Shown: positions 12,474 to 24,620, counted from the stretch's first letter. The stretch is 64,000 nucleotides of DNA from Isoetes taiwanensis (GCA_021234155.1 JAJEKV010000225.1:64001-128000); one strand, 5' to 3'. Notes: generated from the sequence alone by a model not told the origin. A program made the numbers and translations.

Positions 12474-13964
12474 TTAACACAAACACAGGAGTGTTCTTAA
12501 TAAGACCAAAAGTGCAATCATTTGTGACACACAAGATACTATTATACAAGGAATTAAGGTGTTGAACAACAAGTCTGCCACAAGTATCCTATTTATCCCA
12601 CTGTCTCTGAATACCTCTCTACATGGTTTATGGGAACCAATTGTGTCCAGAATCAAGAAGAAATTATATATGTACCCTTCTTCTCTTTCTTTGGCAGGAA
12701 GAGTGGAAATTGCCAATGCTATAATAAGTAGTACACATGTTTATTTCTCATCAGTAATAGTTGGAGACAAAAATTCCTATAAGCAGATTGAGACAACAAT
12801 ACGAAAGTTAATTTGGCAGGGATCTCATAAGGTTGCATGGACAGACTTAATCAAATCTAAAAAGGATGGAGGGTTAGGTTGTAAGGATATGTACATTCAA
12901 GCCCAAGCCCTTGCTGCAAAGATGATTTGGAGAGCAATATATGTTGTCAGGCCCTCCCCTGCTCTCCAATTAGTGAAATATTGGGTACAAGAATCACTAC
13001 CAGTTGGAAGCCAAACTCTAAAACATCAATTACCAGACTCGGCTTTCTTTCAACTGTCTCCGTGTACAGGTACATCGAATATTCTTAAAAGGATATTGGA
13101 GGCATGGAATAATGCTTCGCTATATTACAGACCTCCTATCATAGATGCCAGATGCAAAGATCTTAACTTCTTTTGGTACCCTGAGTTAGCACCTGTGAAT
13201 GTGGGATGCTTGGCTTTAAAACACCCTCAGAAATATATGCAGTGTATAAGAATGATATTAGAAAGATTGATGATCTAAGAATTGAAGACAGATGGATGAT
13301 CTGGGAGGAAGTTGCAGATAGGACAAAAGGATCAGCTTTGGATCAGGAAATATACAAGTTAGTTATGGACAAAGTTGGTGGTTATGAGGAATTAAGCTTA
13401 AATTCTAGTCTATGGCAGTTAAAAAATAAGGAGATGTATTCAGTAAGGGATATCTATAAAGCTCTAATGGAACGGAAGGCTTCAAGGGCAAGTAAATTGT
13501 GGCAATGTGAGGAAGAAAAATTAGCTGAAGTATGTGCAAAAGGATGGCCAATATACACTGCCAATAAGATAAAGACTTTCAGATGGATTGTTGTTCACCA
13601 AAGTCTACCTACAAATATGAAAAGATCTAAATATGACATAACAGTCTCTAGTCAATGTCCCCAATGTGGAGATGTTGAAACTTCAAATCATGTGTTCATA
13701 TGTCCCTAGTTAATCGAATTCTGGAGCTGGGCCTCCCAAATTAATAAAGGAGCTCCAGATGAGAATAATCTATTTGGTTTTTGGGAAGCAGAAAGAAAAA
13801 TTGAAAACACAATAAGAACCCTGAGTTGTTGGATAGTCTGGCTGCACAGGAATAGAGTCGTCATAAACAAACAAACTCCCTCTATAATATGGCTGAAGCA
13901 GGCTTTCTTGGATATCATACAAATCTCAGCAGTAGCCCATAAAATGTTGAGGGGGGAAGAGTGA
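12474..13964 (+). pseudogene. L1-type LINE ORF2 fragment (RT C-terminus plus zf-RVT)
   Basis: The frame from about 12559 shows the post-catalytic 'thumb' region of plant L1-type reverse transcriptases: SLAGRVEIANAIISSTHVY, IRKLIWQGSHKVAWTDL and KDGGLGCKDM. A second frame (13206-13709) carries KTFRWIVVHQSLPTN and a zf-RVT zinc-binding motif, CPQCGDVETSNHVFICP. After an in-frame stop at about 13707 it continues through FWSWASQINKGAP to a stop at 13964. The endonuclease and the YxDD half of the RT are absent, so this is a 5'-truncated copy. The frame change near 13215 and the internal stop make it non-functional. Downstream, a (TTCTA)-like run at about 14168-14190 may be the 3' tail. Confidence 0.85.
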
Positions 13965-15028
13965 TCCAGCCTGGAATAGCTTAAGGAAATTCTATGGCTT
14001 ACATGATTTCTATCTAACTAATCTAACTATCTTTGATGATGTACTTCACAGATGCACAGAGGAGACTCAATAGATTTGGAAGTTCGGACACAGCAATAGG
14101 AGTGGCAAAAAAATTCTGATCATGAGGAGACACAACTGTCCAAGACAGAACTTGAGGACGTTAAAAAAACTATTCTATTCTATTCATTCAACCCAAACAG
14201 GAGATGATACATGCAAAAGCAATAAAGAAAGTTCTGAAACGAAGTGAGGTATGGAGATTTAACAACCTCAAATCATATGTCATGAACCTATATCATGAAT
14301 GGCAGCAGAAGAGAGAGGCACATGTGCTGCTCCTCCTGGATTTTACCAACTTTTAGGTATTAGTTCTGGACAATCTTCTCACAGGCCCTCCAGGCCTGTC
14401 CGGCGTACCAGCATATCCGGGCTCGGTATGCTTGGTTAGTTGTGCCCCATCAGGCCTTGCATGAGCTACTGAGCACGGCCTCCAGAGGTTTGTTGGGACT
14501 GCACTGGGAGGTAATGGATACGCCGGACTCAGTTATGCCCCCTTGTCCAACATTAACCTCATTGCATTTGTGATTATGTATATAATCGGCGGCAAGATGT
14601 CAAAGATCCTTATTGCTACTAAGGTTTTTCCTCCAAAACCCTTCTGGGCGGGGGTTTTTTAATCCTGGTAGTAATACGCCTGATGCTCTCTCTTTGTACT
14701 TGGGTCCCATAGGCCAGTTGGTCTCCGTGGACGATAAAATCATATTCTATTATATTCTATTCTACTATATTTGGGAATCGGGCAGTAGCAGACTTGACAA
14801 TACAAGATCTTTTGGATGATGCATGAAGTTTGGTTGCAAGAATTTTTGGATAAGATTTCTAAGTTATGTCATCTCTAAAACTATACAAACAGTATATTAA
14901 CTTATGTTGTTTAATCTGGTTCATGGATCCATTTTATAAGGACCATGATTTTTGGACTGTAAGCTTAGGCTTTCTAGGTATGTCTTTTTGGATATACCAT
15001 CGGATGTATCGGATATAAAACAAACCTT

Positions 15029-15060
<32 letters not shown>
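13965..15060. other. LINE/SINE-like 3' ends with pentanucleotide and poly(A) tails
   Basis: A (TTCTA)-rich tail is seen at about 14168-14190 and another at 14743-14770. The latter follows a TACTTGGGTCCCATAGGCC phrase that resembles TATACTGGTCCCATAACCC at about 20047. A pure A run occupies about 15033-15060. Together these look like stacked 3' ends of non-LTR retroposons. No coding region. Confidence 0.5.
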
Positions 15061-15075
15061 GGGAAAAGAAAGAAA

Positions 15076-16067
15076 CTATGGATGATTCATTTCTAGCTTT
15101 GCCTACTGAACAAGTGATTTTTCATGTCTTAAAAAGCTTCAGCTCAGGGAATTCCACCAGGCCAGATGGATTTTTCTTAAATTTTACTTGCATTTCTGGT
15201 AAATATTTAAGAATGGCATGATTGATCTTATACATGGATTTTGCAGAGCCAATTACCTTCATCCTTCTATCTCAGGTAGATTCATTGTCTTGGTTTCAAA
15301 ATGTGGTCATCCCACTACTTTCTTTGACTGGAGGCCTATTTCTTTGACCAACACCACTTACAAAATTTGTGCTAAGATTATTGCCTTCAGAATCAAGTTC
15401 TATTTGCTAAATAATATGAGCTATAACCAGTCTGCTTTTCTCCCAAAAAGGTTCATTCTTGATAATTACATTGTAACCATGGAGAGCCTGCATTGGAATC
15501 AAATTTTAAACCAAAATTGTGTCCTTATCAAATTGGATTTAAAGCATGCCTTTAACAAGATGGGATTTTCTAGGCTTTAATTAAAATGGTATTTCATCCT
15601 AAGCTTAAAATGTGTATTCGTGGTCTGAACTCAAGGTCCAATTCTGTTGTTATTGTAAATCCTTCCAGTTTCTTTTCTCTCTCTAACGGGTTAGGCATAG
15701 TGGTGGCTGAGATGTTGACTAAGGCAATCATTTACTTCCCAAACAATGGCACTATTAAAGGTCTTAAACTCCCCAACTCTAAGAACTATCTTAGCATTCT
15801 CCAATATGCAGCTGGCAATTTCTCTTTTCTTAATGCTAATGCTGTTAATATTGAATTTTTCCTTAGCGTTCTAAAGCAATTCTCAGCTGCTTCATATGTC
15901 CACCTTAATCTGGCCAAAAGCATAACTACAGGGGACATTGTTCCAAATTCCATTGTTGGTATCTCTTTCCTTCCAACCATGCAAGCTATTAAACTGGACA
16001 TGCCATTGTCTTTGAATCCTAATCTAAAAGGTGTGGAATCCTATTCTTCAGTTTACAAACAAAACTG
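15076..16067 (+). pseudogene. LINE reverse-transcriptase fragment, catalytic box lost
   Basis: Three successive frames give ordered RT landmarks: SGNSTRPDGF (SGKxPGPDGF-type), then VLVSKCGHPTT, DWRPISLTN, YKICAKIIAFRI, NQSAFLPKRFILDN, LIKLDLKHAFNKM, then SNGLGI and LQYAAGNFSFLNAN. The last should read YADD but is YAAG, so both catalytic aspartates are gone. Frame changes occur near 15218 and 15586. The fragment starts right after the poly(A) run at 15060 and covers only the palm and fingers. It differs in sequence from the LINEs at 12.5 and 57-62 kb, so it is a separate insertion. Confidence 0.8.
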
Positions 16068-16440
16068 AAGTTGCAGCTCATGTTTGAGTATTGGAAGTAT
16101 AGGTAGATTGCATGCCCCAAATATGGAAAAAAGGGAGGCGATAAAATAGTGCTACAAAAATGGGAAGGAAAAAGAAAGCAATTTTAGGGCAAGATAAAGT
16201 ATTAGCAAGAGGCAACATCGTGCCGTTGAGGTTTCGAAAACAGAAGGAAATTACAACCGTCACTGCCTCGGTGCCATGGAAGCCCAAACGGTTAGCTTTT
16301 CCCCCCTTCTCCCCACGCCATAACCAAAATACCTTAAGCTTAAAACAGACTATGAATATGGATGCCCTTTGCCTCAGTCTTTTGCCGCCCATTATTTCTT
16401 GCCTTGCCCTTTCTCAGCTCCCCTTTTCCCTCTCCTGATT
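16068..16440. other. Upstream region of the membrane-protein gene
   Basis: No coding evidence. The interval lies between the LINE fragment and a TATA-like box, and so probably contains the promoter and 5' flank of the downstream gene. Confidence 0.4.
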
Positions 16441-16445
16441 CGTGT

Positions 16446-16456
16446 ACTATATATCC
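16446..16456 (+). promoter_or_regulatory. TATA-like box upstream of the membrane-protein gene
   Basis: ACTATATATCC lies about 250 bases before the proposed start codon. A transcription start about 30 bases downstream would give a 5' leader of roughly 220 bases. Position and sequence fit a plant TATA box; not otherwise verified. Confidence 0.4.
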
Positions 16457-16700
16457 ATATTCATGTCAGATCTTCTTCTCAGAGCCGGACATGGATAATC
16501 CGGCCCGGATTCATGCCCAGTTTTGTGGGTAGTTGATTTTGTCTTCACAGATTCATATCCGGTTTCTTGGGTTGTTGATTTCCTGGAAATTTAGAACCTA
16601 TGGGATTGAATACAGGGCTGAAGATTATGCATGCAAGCTCTTGTTTGGTCTGTTGATTTGGAAAATGTAACGCCAATCAAGAATTTGGTGTGATTGGCGT

Positions 16701-19235
16701 ATGCTTCTGAATCGGATGGATACAATAAACAGTCAAGAGCATAAGGAAGCAATAACAAATTCGGGCGAATGGGAGGCGCTTTACAAGCCTCTGCCTATTC
16801 TGTTTTTCGGGCTTTTAAGTGTGTGGCTAATTCTAGTTGTGATATGGATGTTGAATACCTGGAAAAAACGCCAGCGGCAGGTATGTAGCAGATCAATTCC
16901 GTTTATGCATATCAGAGCAACATGAATTCTTCATGCAAATTTCTATTCTGTTTCTGACACAGACGAGCAATCTGCAATGGGTACTGACCACTGTCCCTGT
17001 ACTCAAAGTATTGGTGCTTGCCCTTTCCTTTGCATTTTGGTAAGAAAAAACAAAAGAAAATCCCAAAAGCCAGAGGCATGGATTAGAAGATGTGTGTAAT
17101 TTTTGCAAATGGATTTGTGCAGGTATTCTTGCTTGAATCTAAGCACATGTTCCTTCTGGGTAGCGTTTGGAGTTTTTGTGACAAGGATATTTTTTGAAAC
17201 AGCTTGTTTCGTCTGTTTTCTGTTGCTATCACATGGCTACTGCATCTTGCATGAGCAACTTTCTGTAAATGAACGCCGGAGTATAGCAGGATTAGCATCC
17301 CTTTTGTATCTCGCTCTTACTGGATACAAGGCTGCTGTGCCACAGTTTGGGGTACTTACTTCTTCCATACATTTCTATCTTCACAATTAACTTACTTTTT
17401 CCATATGTTTATATTTTCACAATTCACTCAACACTTTTAGTGCTACTTCTTACTGAACATTGATAAAATTCTATATCAGAACATCTTCGTTCTTTGAAAT
17501 TTTGCTCTTATACCCTGTTTTTTTCTTTTATCTATCATGCAGATCCTGGTGCTGCTAGTTTATGGCTGTCTTCTTTACATGATCTTTTTCCATGTCTCGC
17601 GGAATCTGACATTGCTAAAAGAGCAGCTTCAGCTGATCCAGGATGAAGGAATGCATGTTATGCATTCTGCTATCTTCACAAAGTATACCATGTTCAAGTA
17701 TGATCTCCTTCAACAGAAGGAAATGAAATCCTTTTCAGTTTCCATTTTTTTTTTGCTCTGTTTTGATGTTGGTTTGTGACACTGCAGAAAATTCCAGGCA
17801 GTAATGCTGCTGATGGTGATGGCAGAAATCCTGGTAAGAAGGAAGCTAATGGCAATCATATTGGATGTATTTCTTTTTCTTAGCATTGACATTTTTGTGC
17901 CATAGAATTCCCATAATGATAAAATAAGCATGCCATATTCCAGCTTTCTTATGACTATGCCATTGTTTAGCAAAGTAGGCCCCCTTTCCAAAAGGTCATT
18001 GTTCTTGTAGTGAACGCAAACTACTAACAATAGTGGGGTCTAGTCTATAATTATTATATTTGGTTAATACGTCGACCCAAAGTCTTTTTCGATCTATTCA
18101 TTAGTGGGGTCTATTGTATGATCAGCATATTTGGTTAATACGTCGGCCCGAATGCTTTTTTTGATCTATTCATCTGATTTGGGTGCTCAATCAACAGATG
18201 CATGTGGATGCTAGTGGTGTCACGAATGAATACTGGGTCCGTCTCCTTATTAGAGAAGGTCTAGAGATAGCCATCTTCTTCTACATTGGGTGAGTATCAC
18301 TTCTCCTATTTACAACCCTATTGGGTCCCCCTCCCCAGTTCATCACTTCATCAACAACATTGTCATGTTGTAAAATGTTTTGATCCAACTTTAACCCTAA
18401 TGTATCATCTTCATGACAGGTGGACATTTAGAGCTAGGGAAACGACTCCATTTTTCACGGTGATTCCAACCCTATGTTCTGATTATAAGATGCTCCTTCC
18501 ACCCATCTATAGTATTGTAAGTGGATACTTTCTAGCTTGGTTATGTGCCAATTCTAGGCCAACTAAATTGCTTGTAACTCCAGGAAGTCAATGACAAGGA
18601 TTTCAAGTCGCTAGGCTATAAACAGTGGCACATTGGTGTGGTAAGCATGCATTCTAATCCAAACTATGTTGTGCCCATGTTTCATCTATCACCATGTATC
18701 ATTTATTGGGCATCTCCTTGGGCAACACCTTGTTAGGAGTAGTTAGGTCTTTGTTATGAAACCTATATCTTAACTAAGTATATTTCTTTTTGTCCTAGAC
18801 ATAACTATTAATATTGCATTTGAACTACGTTGCTTGTAGATTGGTCTTGTTATGAAATAGTCTATGGCTTAACTAGATATACTTCCTTTGTCTAGATCTA
18901 ACTGCTAATATCATGTTCTGCAGCCTACTTCACTTGGTAAAAGAAGATGTAACGAAAGGCCAATGTTGGTCATTGTTCAAAATCCGAGTGAGTCAAATTG
19001 CCAAGATGATAATTCATCTCACAAAGCCAATCACAACCCTCATGATACTCAAATTCAATTTAAAAGTAATGGGTTGCATTATGTTCCTACATATAGTAAT
19101 AATGCCTATAATTATGATGTGGAGAGAGAAAGCAAGCTTTCCTCCATATTGGCATGCATACAAGCCATATCCAACCCCAACTCAGAAGAGGTGGTCGTTG
19201 ACATGAGATTTAGAGATTGTTCTGTTAGTGCATAG
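16701..19235 (+). CDS. Multi-pass (about seven-helix) membrane protein, nine exons
   Basis: Exons are 16701-16880, 16963-17039, 17123-17351, 17543-17697, 17788-17833, 18198-18289, 18420-18516, 18584-18640 and 18924-19235. All introns are GT-AG, and the phases join to an uninterrupted 414-residue protein. A second ATG five codons in (16716) is an alternative start. Hydrophobic helices fall at about residues 33-55, 66-85, 94-120, 143-160, 163-182, 216-230 and 250-265, followed by GWTFRARE, PPIYS and a soluble Ser/Asn-rich tail of about 120 residues. The layout resembles plant seven-helix GOST/GPCR-like proteins, but I cannot name the family. It is the only gene here without lesions, hence probably a real host gene. 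Its last exon and 3' flank are partly copied at 21.5 kb. Confidence 0.85.
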
Positions 19236-19560
19236 CCACTTTGTAAATTTTTAATAAAAGGTAAATACGTCTCAAACTCTCAATCTTGATCAATAAATTT
19301 TGTTCTCAATATTAAGAATTCATTTGTTTACACTTGCATTTATAAAATGATGCATACAAGCAAAGGCATTCTTGCCATGGAAATAGGGTGATGCATGCAC
19401 AAGAAGGCATGCAAATGGCCTTTGTTGAATTGCCTTTGTTGCGATGTGGAAATTAATTAGGAGACATTAGGCATGTAAATGGCCTTCCATGTAATGTGGA
19501 AATTGGTTAGGAGACATTAGGCATGTAAATGGCCTTCCCTCTAATGTGGAAATTGGCGAG
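19200..19560. repeat. Duplicated gene 3' end, copy 1
   Basis: The end of the last exon (from GACATGAGATTTAGAGATTG), the stop, the AATAAA region and about 300 bases of downstream DNA recur at 21,519-21,840 with about 90 percent identity by eye. The 3' part contains about 50 bp repeats of the form GGCATGTAAATGGCCTTCC followed by TGTAATGTGGAAAT. These also recur at about 20165 and 20315, so the zone is a degenerate minisatellite. Confidence 0.85.
19245..19262 (+). terminator. Candidate polyadenylation signal
   Basis: TTTTTAATAAAAGG lies 10-25 bases after the stop codon of the membrane-protein gene. The AATAAA hexamer fits a plant near-upstream element. Confidence 0.45.
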
Positions 19561-19721
19561 GGGACATTTTACTGCTTGATCCTTTTGGGTTTATATATGA
19601 CTCCATCTACCACATCACAAAGGCAACATCACATTTCTTCACAAACATAATGCATATATGGAGGCCTGGCGTTTTTGTAGCAAGGAGAGTTGGGATGCAC
19701 AGACCGAATCGGCCATGCCAT

Positions 19722-20700
19722 CTTCTAGTTCATTTCTCTCCGACACATGACATGTTATATGTCCTGAAATATGACAGCCATCTCGGGGGTACACACTTCT
19801 CCATATAGGAAGATCTATCCCTAATGCTGTTGATCAAGCGGCGGGAGGAACTATGCAAGGTGGGGGAGGCAAGACTTCAGAAAAAAGTGGGCAATATACT
19901 GGGGAGGCTCAGCTCTTATTTGTGACCAAAACCCCTGGTTCGCCTCCAACATTATTAGCATTATTTCACTCTTGTTTAGTTTGTTTTTCTATTTTATTTG
20001 ATGATGGGGCCTTATCCCCAAGTTTCAGTCGGGCTTCTGCCCCTTGCATATACTGGTCCCATAACCCGATTGGGATCCCATGAACGTTAAAAGACTCTTA
20101 TCTTATCTTTATTGAAATGGAGGGTAGAAACTTTCTGGATGCAAGTAAATCTCTAGACATTAAGCATGTAAATGGCCTTCCTTGTAATGTGGAAATCAAT
20201 TAGGAGATATTCTGCTGCTCAAACTGCATGGTAGAAACCTTATGAATGCAAGTAAATATCTAGAATGGAGATAGATTGTTGAAACGTCAAAAACAGAGGT
20301 AAATCGCCTAAGGCATGTAAATGGCTCTTCCTGTGATGTGGAAACCCGTTAGAAGACATTCTACTGCTCAAAATACAGGGTAGAAACCTTCTGAATGCAT
20401 GTAAATCTCTAGAATGTGGAAGCATCAAGAACAGAGGTAAATCGCCTAAATGTCGACAATGCAGCGACATTCTTTTTGTTGAACTTCATGGTTTTGGAAT
20501 AGTACCACGTGTCTAACCATTTTTACATTAAAGAATGTCTTTATTTATATACTACATATGGAAGTGTGGGTTGTATATAGGATGTGTGTGTTGGGTGAGG
20601 GGCTAGGAGATATAGAGTCTACTAGCAGATGAGGTTTGTTTAAAATAAAGAATGTGTACTAGAGGGAGAGTGTACTGAGATTGACATGAAATATTTTGTA
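19722..20700. repeat. Duplicated downstream segment, copy 1
   Basis: From TTCTAGTTCA through GTCCTGAAATATGACAGCC, GGGGAGGCAAGACTTCAG-like sequence, then AGAATGTGGAAGCATCAAG and GGAGATATAGAGTCTACTAG to TTGACATGAAATATTTT, the order matches 24,679-25,243. The first copy contains extra sequence at 19,930-20,400, including a retroposon-like 3' end ending near 20,110. Confidence 0.8.
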
Positions 20701-20944
20701 TAAAATAAAAAATATTATGTCTGTGAGTCCATAGAGTCTAGAAGGTCTTCTTTAAATGTTGAAGAGACTCACACCACATGGTTCGTTCACACATTTCTGC
20801 CATCCACTTTGCTAAAGATATTTAAAACTTCTAATAATAGTCTCTTGCGGTACGTGAAAGGTAGTTCCCAATCACATTTTTGGAAGTTCAAAAGAATCAA
20901 CCATTAAGTGGGCACCAATGCCAAATATGCAGCTTAGCATTTCA

Positions 20945-21056
20945 TACGCAGAGGGCACCACAATATGTGCTTCATCCTCTACATCCTTCATCTTCTTCCC
21001 ACAGAGGGCACCACAATATGTGCTTCATCCTCTACATCCTTCATCTTCTTCACACC
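20945..21056. repeat. Tandem duplication of about 57 bp
   Basis: CAGAGGGCACCACAATATG followed by TGCTTCATCCTCTACATCC and TTCATCTTCTTC occurs twice head to tail. The two copies are nearly identical, so the duplication is recent. Confidence 0.9.
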
Positions 21057-21518
21057 ATATAACCTGCATGTTCTTTATCGTATGACCCATCTATGTACCT
21101 CCACTTTAAGGTGGTAGAAACTTAGTTGCAATAAACAAATAACGTGTCTAAAGCTTTATAATTAGCAGGCTTGCCTAACTCCCTATACAACAATTCCACT
21201 AATTCTAGCGTGTCCACGTGTCTGCTACGTCATTAAAAAACTGATATGGCCTAGCTTACACCCTTGGATCCCTTATTTTCTAACCCAAGGGTTAAGGAAA
21301 TTAAAAAGATCTCTCCAACTTTTTCGCTACGCTCTTTTCTCTTGCTTTCAATTTTCTTTCCCTCTGCATCACCAAGGGCTTGGCTTCATGGATTTTTTTC
21401 TCAGCTATGAACAATGTTTTTCTTAAGGAATTCGTTCTTCCAAAACTTCTCCCTTTAATCTTCTGCGCTACGTTTAAGGCAGAATTTAACGGATGTGCCT
21501 GTGCTAGTGGCAGAGATT

Positions 21519-21840
21519 GACATGAGATTTAGAGATTATTCTGTTAGTGCATAGCCACTTTGTAAATTTTTAATAAAAGGTAAATGCGTCTTATCACAAA
21601 CTCTTAATCTTGATCAATAAATTTTGTTCACAATATTAAGAATGCATTTATTTTCTTTAAGAATAGAATAGAATAAAACGCTCGTATTTATAGATCATGC
21701 ATACAACAAAGGCATTCTTGCCATGGAAACAGGGTGGCGTATGCCACAAAAGGCATTTAAGCGACCTTCATTGTAATGTAAATGGCCTTCGTTGTGATGT
21801 GGAGATCAGTTAGGAAATATTAGGCATGTAAATGGCCTTC
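21519..21840. repeat. Duplicated gene 3' end, copy 2
   Basis: Matches 19,200-19,560 (GACATGAGATTTAGAGATTA, stop, TTTTTAATAAAAGG, then TTGATCAATAAATTTTGTTC). It has a short insertion containing GAATAGAATAGAATA and a different minisatellite length. The upstream exons of the gene are not present, so this copy is not a gene. The homology ends at GGCCTTCC (about 21,841), where the Crypton-like element begins. Confidence 0.85.
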
Positions 21841-22057
21841 CCGGAAGCGGATCACCTATTTGGACCGCACTGAACCCCGCCCTTTCCCCTACAATATAGA
21901 AATAGGGGAGCATTTTTTTGCGCCCCTTTTTTCCCCTGCTGCATGGCGTGTTCTTGGCGCCCAGGGAGGCCGCCTCGAGATCCTAGAAGGTTTTCTGTTC
22001 GAAATGTCAAGGCGCTGGCTCGGCAGAAATCTTCTCAAGGCATTTCTATCTTGATTT

Positions 22058-22978
22058 TTGCCTTCTTGGAGTTTTGGAGCTGATTTCTCTTGCTTAGCTT
22101 TATCAGCGTGTGATTTGGACGGAGCTGCAGTATTAGGATCGAATGGGAAAGGTTTCAATTGTCTTTATACCATTGTAAGGTTTATTATGTGTATTTCCTT
22201 AAGTTTTCTTGGCTTTGCAGGTCTATACCAAGATTCCGGCATCAATATTTCGAGTTTTGCTTCTGATTTAGTTCCTAAAGTTACAGGTAATGTTAAGATT
22301 CTGATTTTGTTATTTAAGCTTTCTTTTTATACGATTTTGCTGGTACAGATGATCCTGGAGGGAGGAGAGAAAATGCAGATGATTTTGAAGGTCGGAATGC
22401 ACATGCAGACGATTCTGAAGCTGGAAATGCACATGCAGATGAACACAGATTCTGAAGGTCGGAATGCACATGCAGATTATCCCAGAGCTCCAAGTTCCGA
22501 TGTAAATGCAGGTACATTTTAGTTTAATAGTTTTTCTGTTATTTTAGTAGTTTAGTTTTGTAGTGTTTCTGTTAGTTTAGTAGTTTAGTTTAATGGTTAG
22601 TAGTTTTTAGCTAGTTCTATTACTTGTTATTAGTAGTTTTTGTTGTTAAGTTTTTTTACTTGTATGTTTTTTTGTTAGGTGTGGTTATGGAAAGTGAGTG
22701 TCCCTCATTCTTTCTTTGTAGTCCTCTTGAGGTTATGGAGAATGACAGTGACGAGGATGGCAGCGGTAAAGAAGATGTTGAGGGTACAGCCACAGGTAAT
22801 GTTGATGGCACAGCCACAGGAGTTGAGAGTAGCAGAGGTGTGGTTGATATGGCAATAGATAAACGAAAAGAAAAGAAGCTATTAAGAGTTGGAGGGATTA
22901 CTAGTTTGGATCCGGGGAGACAAAAGATGATTGGGTCAGGGGCAGATTCGATGCTTGGAGGCTGGGAAGGGAATTGAG
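22058..22978 (+). pseudogene. Upstream exons of the Crypton-like gene
   Basis: Exon-like pieces flanked by GT and AG: up to about 22,286 (SFASDLVPKVT before GTAATG), about 22,351-22,510 with an Asn-Ala-His-Ala-Asp repeat (about three copies of a 27-30 base unit), then about 22,680-22,978 with an acidic segment ENDSDEDGSGKEDVEG and basic KRKEKKLLRVGG. The acidic and repeated nature suggests a linker region before the recombinase core. A stop occurs within the repeated exon (about 22,453), and the frame changes at about 22,975. Confidence 0.5.
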
Positions 22979-24132
22979 CAGAAAATTGAGGATATTCCTT
23001 TGGAAGAACTTGCAAATAATTTGGAAGAATTCATGCTTCGCGTGCATCGTCTTGATGGAAAATGTTACCCTCCAGATTCGTAAGTATCTTAAATTTTATT
23101 TATTAGTTTTGTTTCTTGAATTATTAACGTTTAGTTCATTTCTTATTTGTGTATTTACTGTTTGATGTTATTTCTTATTTTTGCAGGTTGCCAAATTTGT
23201 TTCGAGGATTCAATAGGATCTTGCGTCGTGCACAAGACGCAAGATGACGATTGATATCTACTATGATATCAAATTCTGCAAAGCTCGTAGAGCATTGGAG
23301 GTTGCAATGGAGGAATCTGCTGCTGGCGGTTTTATTCCAAAGCGCAAAAAGTCTGATATCTTGAGTAGGGAGGATCAGGCCAAGATTTTGGACAAATAAT
23401 TTGAGTCTTCAGAAGAGGTTCGCGTTCTATTGCATGTCTCGATTTCTTATTCGTGGAGGGAAGGAACTCTGCAAGGTGCATGACTTTCAATTTGCGATTG
23501 GAAAGGATTTTGTGAGAGACTATTTGGAATACTGCGAGACTACCAGTAAAAATTGGCATGGAGGCATTAATAAATGTAAGCCTGAAGACTTTCGAGAGCC
23601 AGTTAGGTGCTACGAAGTTGACGTTCTTGCGTGCTGGAGGCAGTTAGAGTTCAGACTTCCAAAATATGAAGTGAAGGATAAGTTTGGTGGCAGATTTATG
23701 TTCCTGCAGGCCATCAATCGTCCTAGAATGGACATTTGGTATTCTGTTAATCATGTCTCTTCAAAGACAATTGGTACGTGGTTGAAGGACATGGTCATGA
23801 TCTGCCATATTGATGATAATTATACCAACAAGAGTTGCAGAAGCACTGCAATTACATAGATGAGTGTTTCAGGTGTGCCAATTGAGGTGGGAATGAAGAT
23901 TACTGGGCATAAGAATCGTGAATCATACCAAAGGTATGATCAGAGTGGAGTCGTAGTGAAAGAATCTGCAATGGATATCCTCAATTCTGGTAAATCTTAT
24001 TCCGATTCATTTTCTGAAAATGTAAGAAGCTTGAGTGCTGGTTTATCTGGCAATGTGGAGAAGGCTGCTGCACTTCATTTAGATGCTTCTACTTCTCGTC
24101 CTCTTCATGACATTTCCAATATTTCTAGTTAG
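22975..24132 (+). pseudogene. Crypton-type tyrosine recombinase (DUF3504-like)
   Basis: The exon ending at 23,080 reads IEDIPLEELANNLEEF, LRVHRLDGKCYPPDS; the intron is about 23,081-23,186; the next exon opens LPNLFRGFNRILRRAQDA. These match the N-terminal core of Crypton/ZMYM/QRICH proteins (xxDGxxYPPxxL...GxxRxLR). Then come RGGKELCKVH (first catalytic Arg), REPVRCYEVD, DIWYSVNHVSSKTIGTWL, DNYTNKSCRSTAIT (HxxR box with the usual His replaced by Lys), MKITGHKNRESYQRYDQSG (GH box and nucleophile Tyr). Lesions: frameshift near 23,245, frame break with TAA near 23,398, and TAG at 23,857. Four of five catalytic positions survive in sequence but the gene cannot be translated whole. A downstream exon (about 24,216-24,620) ends with a repeated GVDT unit. 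Confidence 0.8.
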
Positions 24133-24215
24133 TTTCAAGTTAATGTTTTTATCTGATTTAATTATCTAGTTGTCAGATTTAATTGTGTAATGTTTTTATT
24201 GTGTTTTATTTGCAG

Positions 24216-24620
24216 GTTCTGGTAGTCATTATTATGCGCCTGTTGTAATTGATGATGCTTACATGAATGATCTTGATCGTATGTTAGAAGATAAGCCAAC
24301 ATTGAAGAAATACTTATGTGATGGAAAACCTTATTCCAGTGGAAGAGTTTCGATTACAGGTAACAATATACAGAATATTGTCATTCACTTTGGAAGTATG
24401 AGAGACGCAGGACCCTTGGTTAGTTCATTATAAGTTCTTTTAAATATGCATCTCTGATTATGCAACTCTGATTAAATATGCAACTCTGATTATGTTGGAC
24501 TTTTATTATTATTGCAGGAAATGATGCAGCAGGAGTTGATACAGGAGTTGATACAGGAGTTGATACAGGAGTTTGCAGCAGGAGTTGATACAGCAGCTGT
24601 TGTGTTTGAAACTGAAGTGT
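24216..24620 (+). pseudogene. 3' exons of the Crypton-like gene with GVDT repeat
   Basis: After an intron ending in TTTGCAG (about 24,215) a frame gives HYYAPVVIDDAYMNDLDRML and KPTLKKYLCDGKPYSSGRVS. A further piece after TTGCAG at about 24,519 contains four tandem 15-base repeats encoding Gly-Val-Asp-Thr, ending in a stop. Function unknown; it follows the recombinase domain, as C-terminal tails do in related proteins. Confidence 0.45.

Noticed and set aside
16701-19235. Assignment of the membrane protein to the TOM1 (tobamovirus multiplication) or lung-seven-transmembrane families
   Set aside because: Overall topology is similar, but I could not match family signatures by eye, so only a descriptive call is given.
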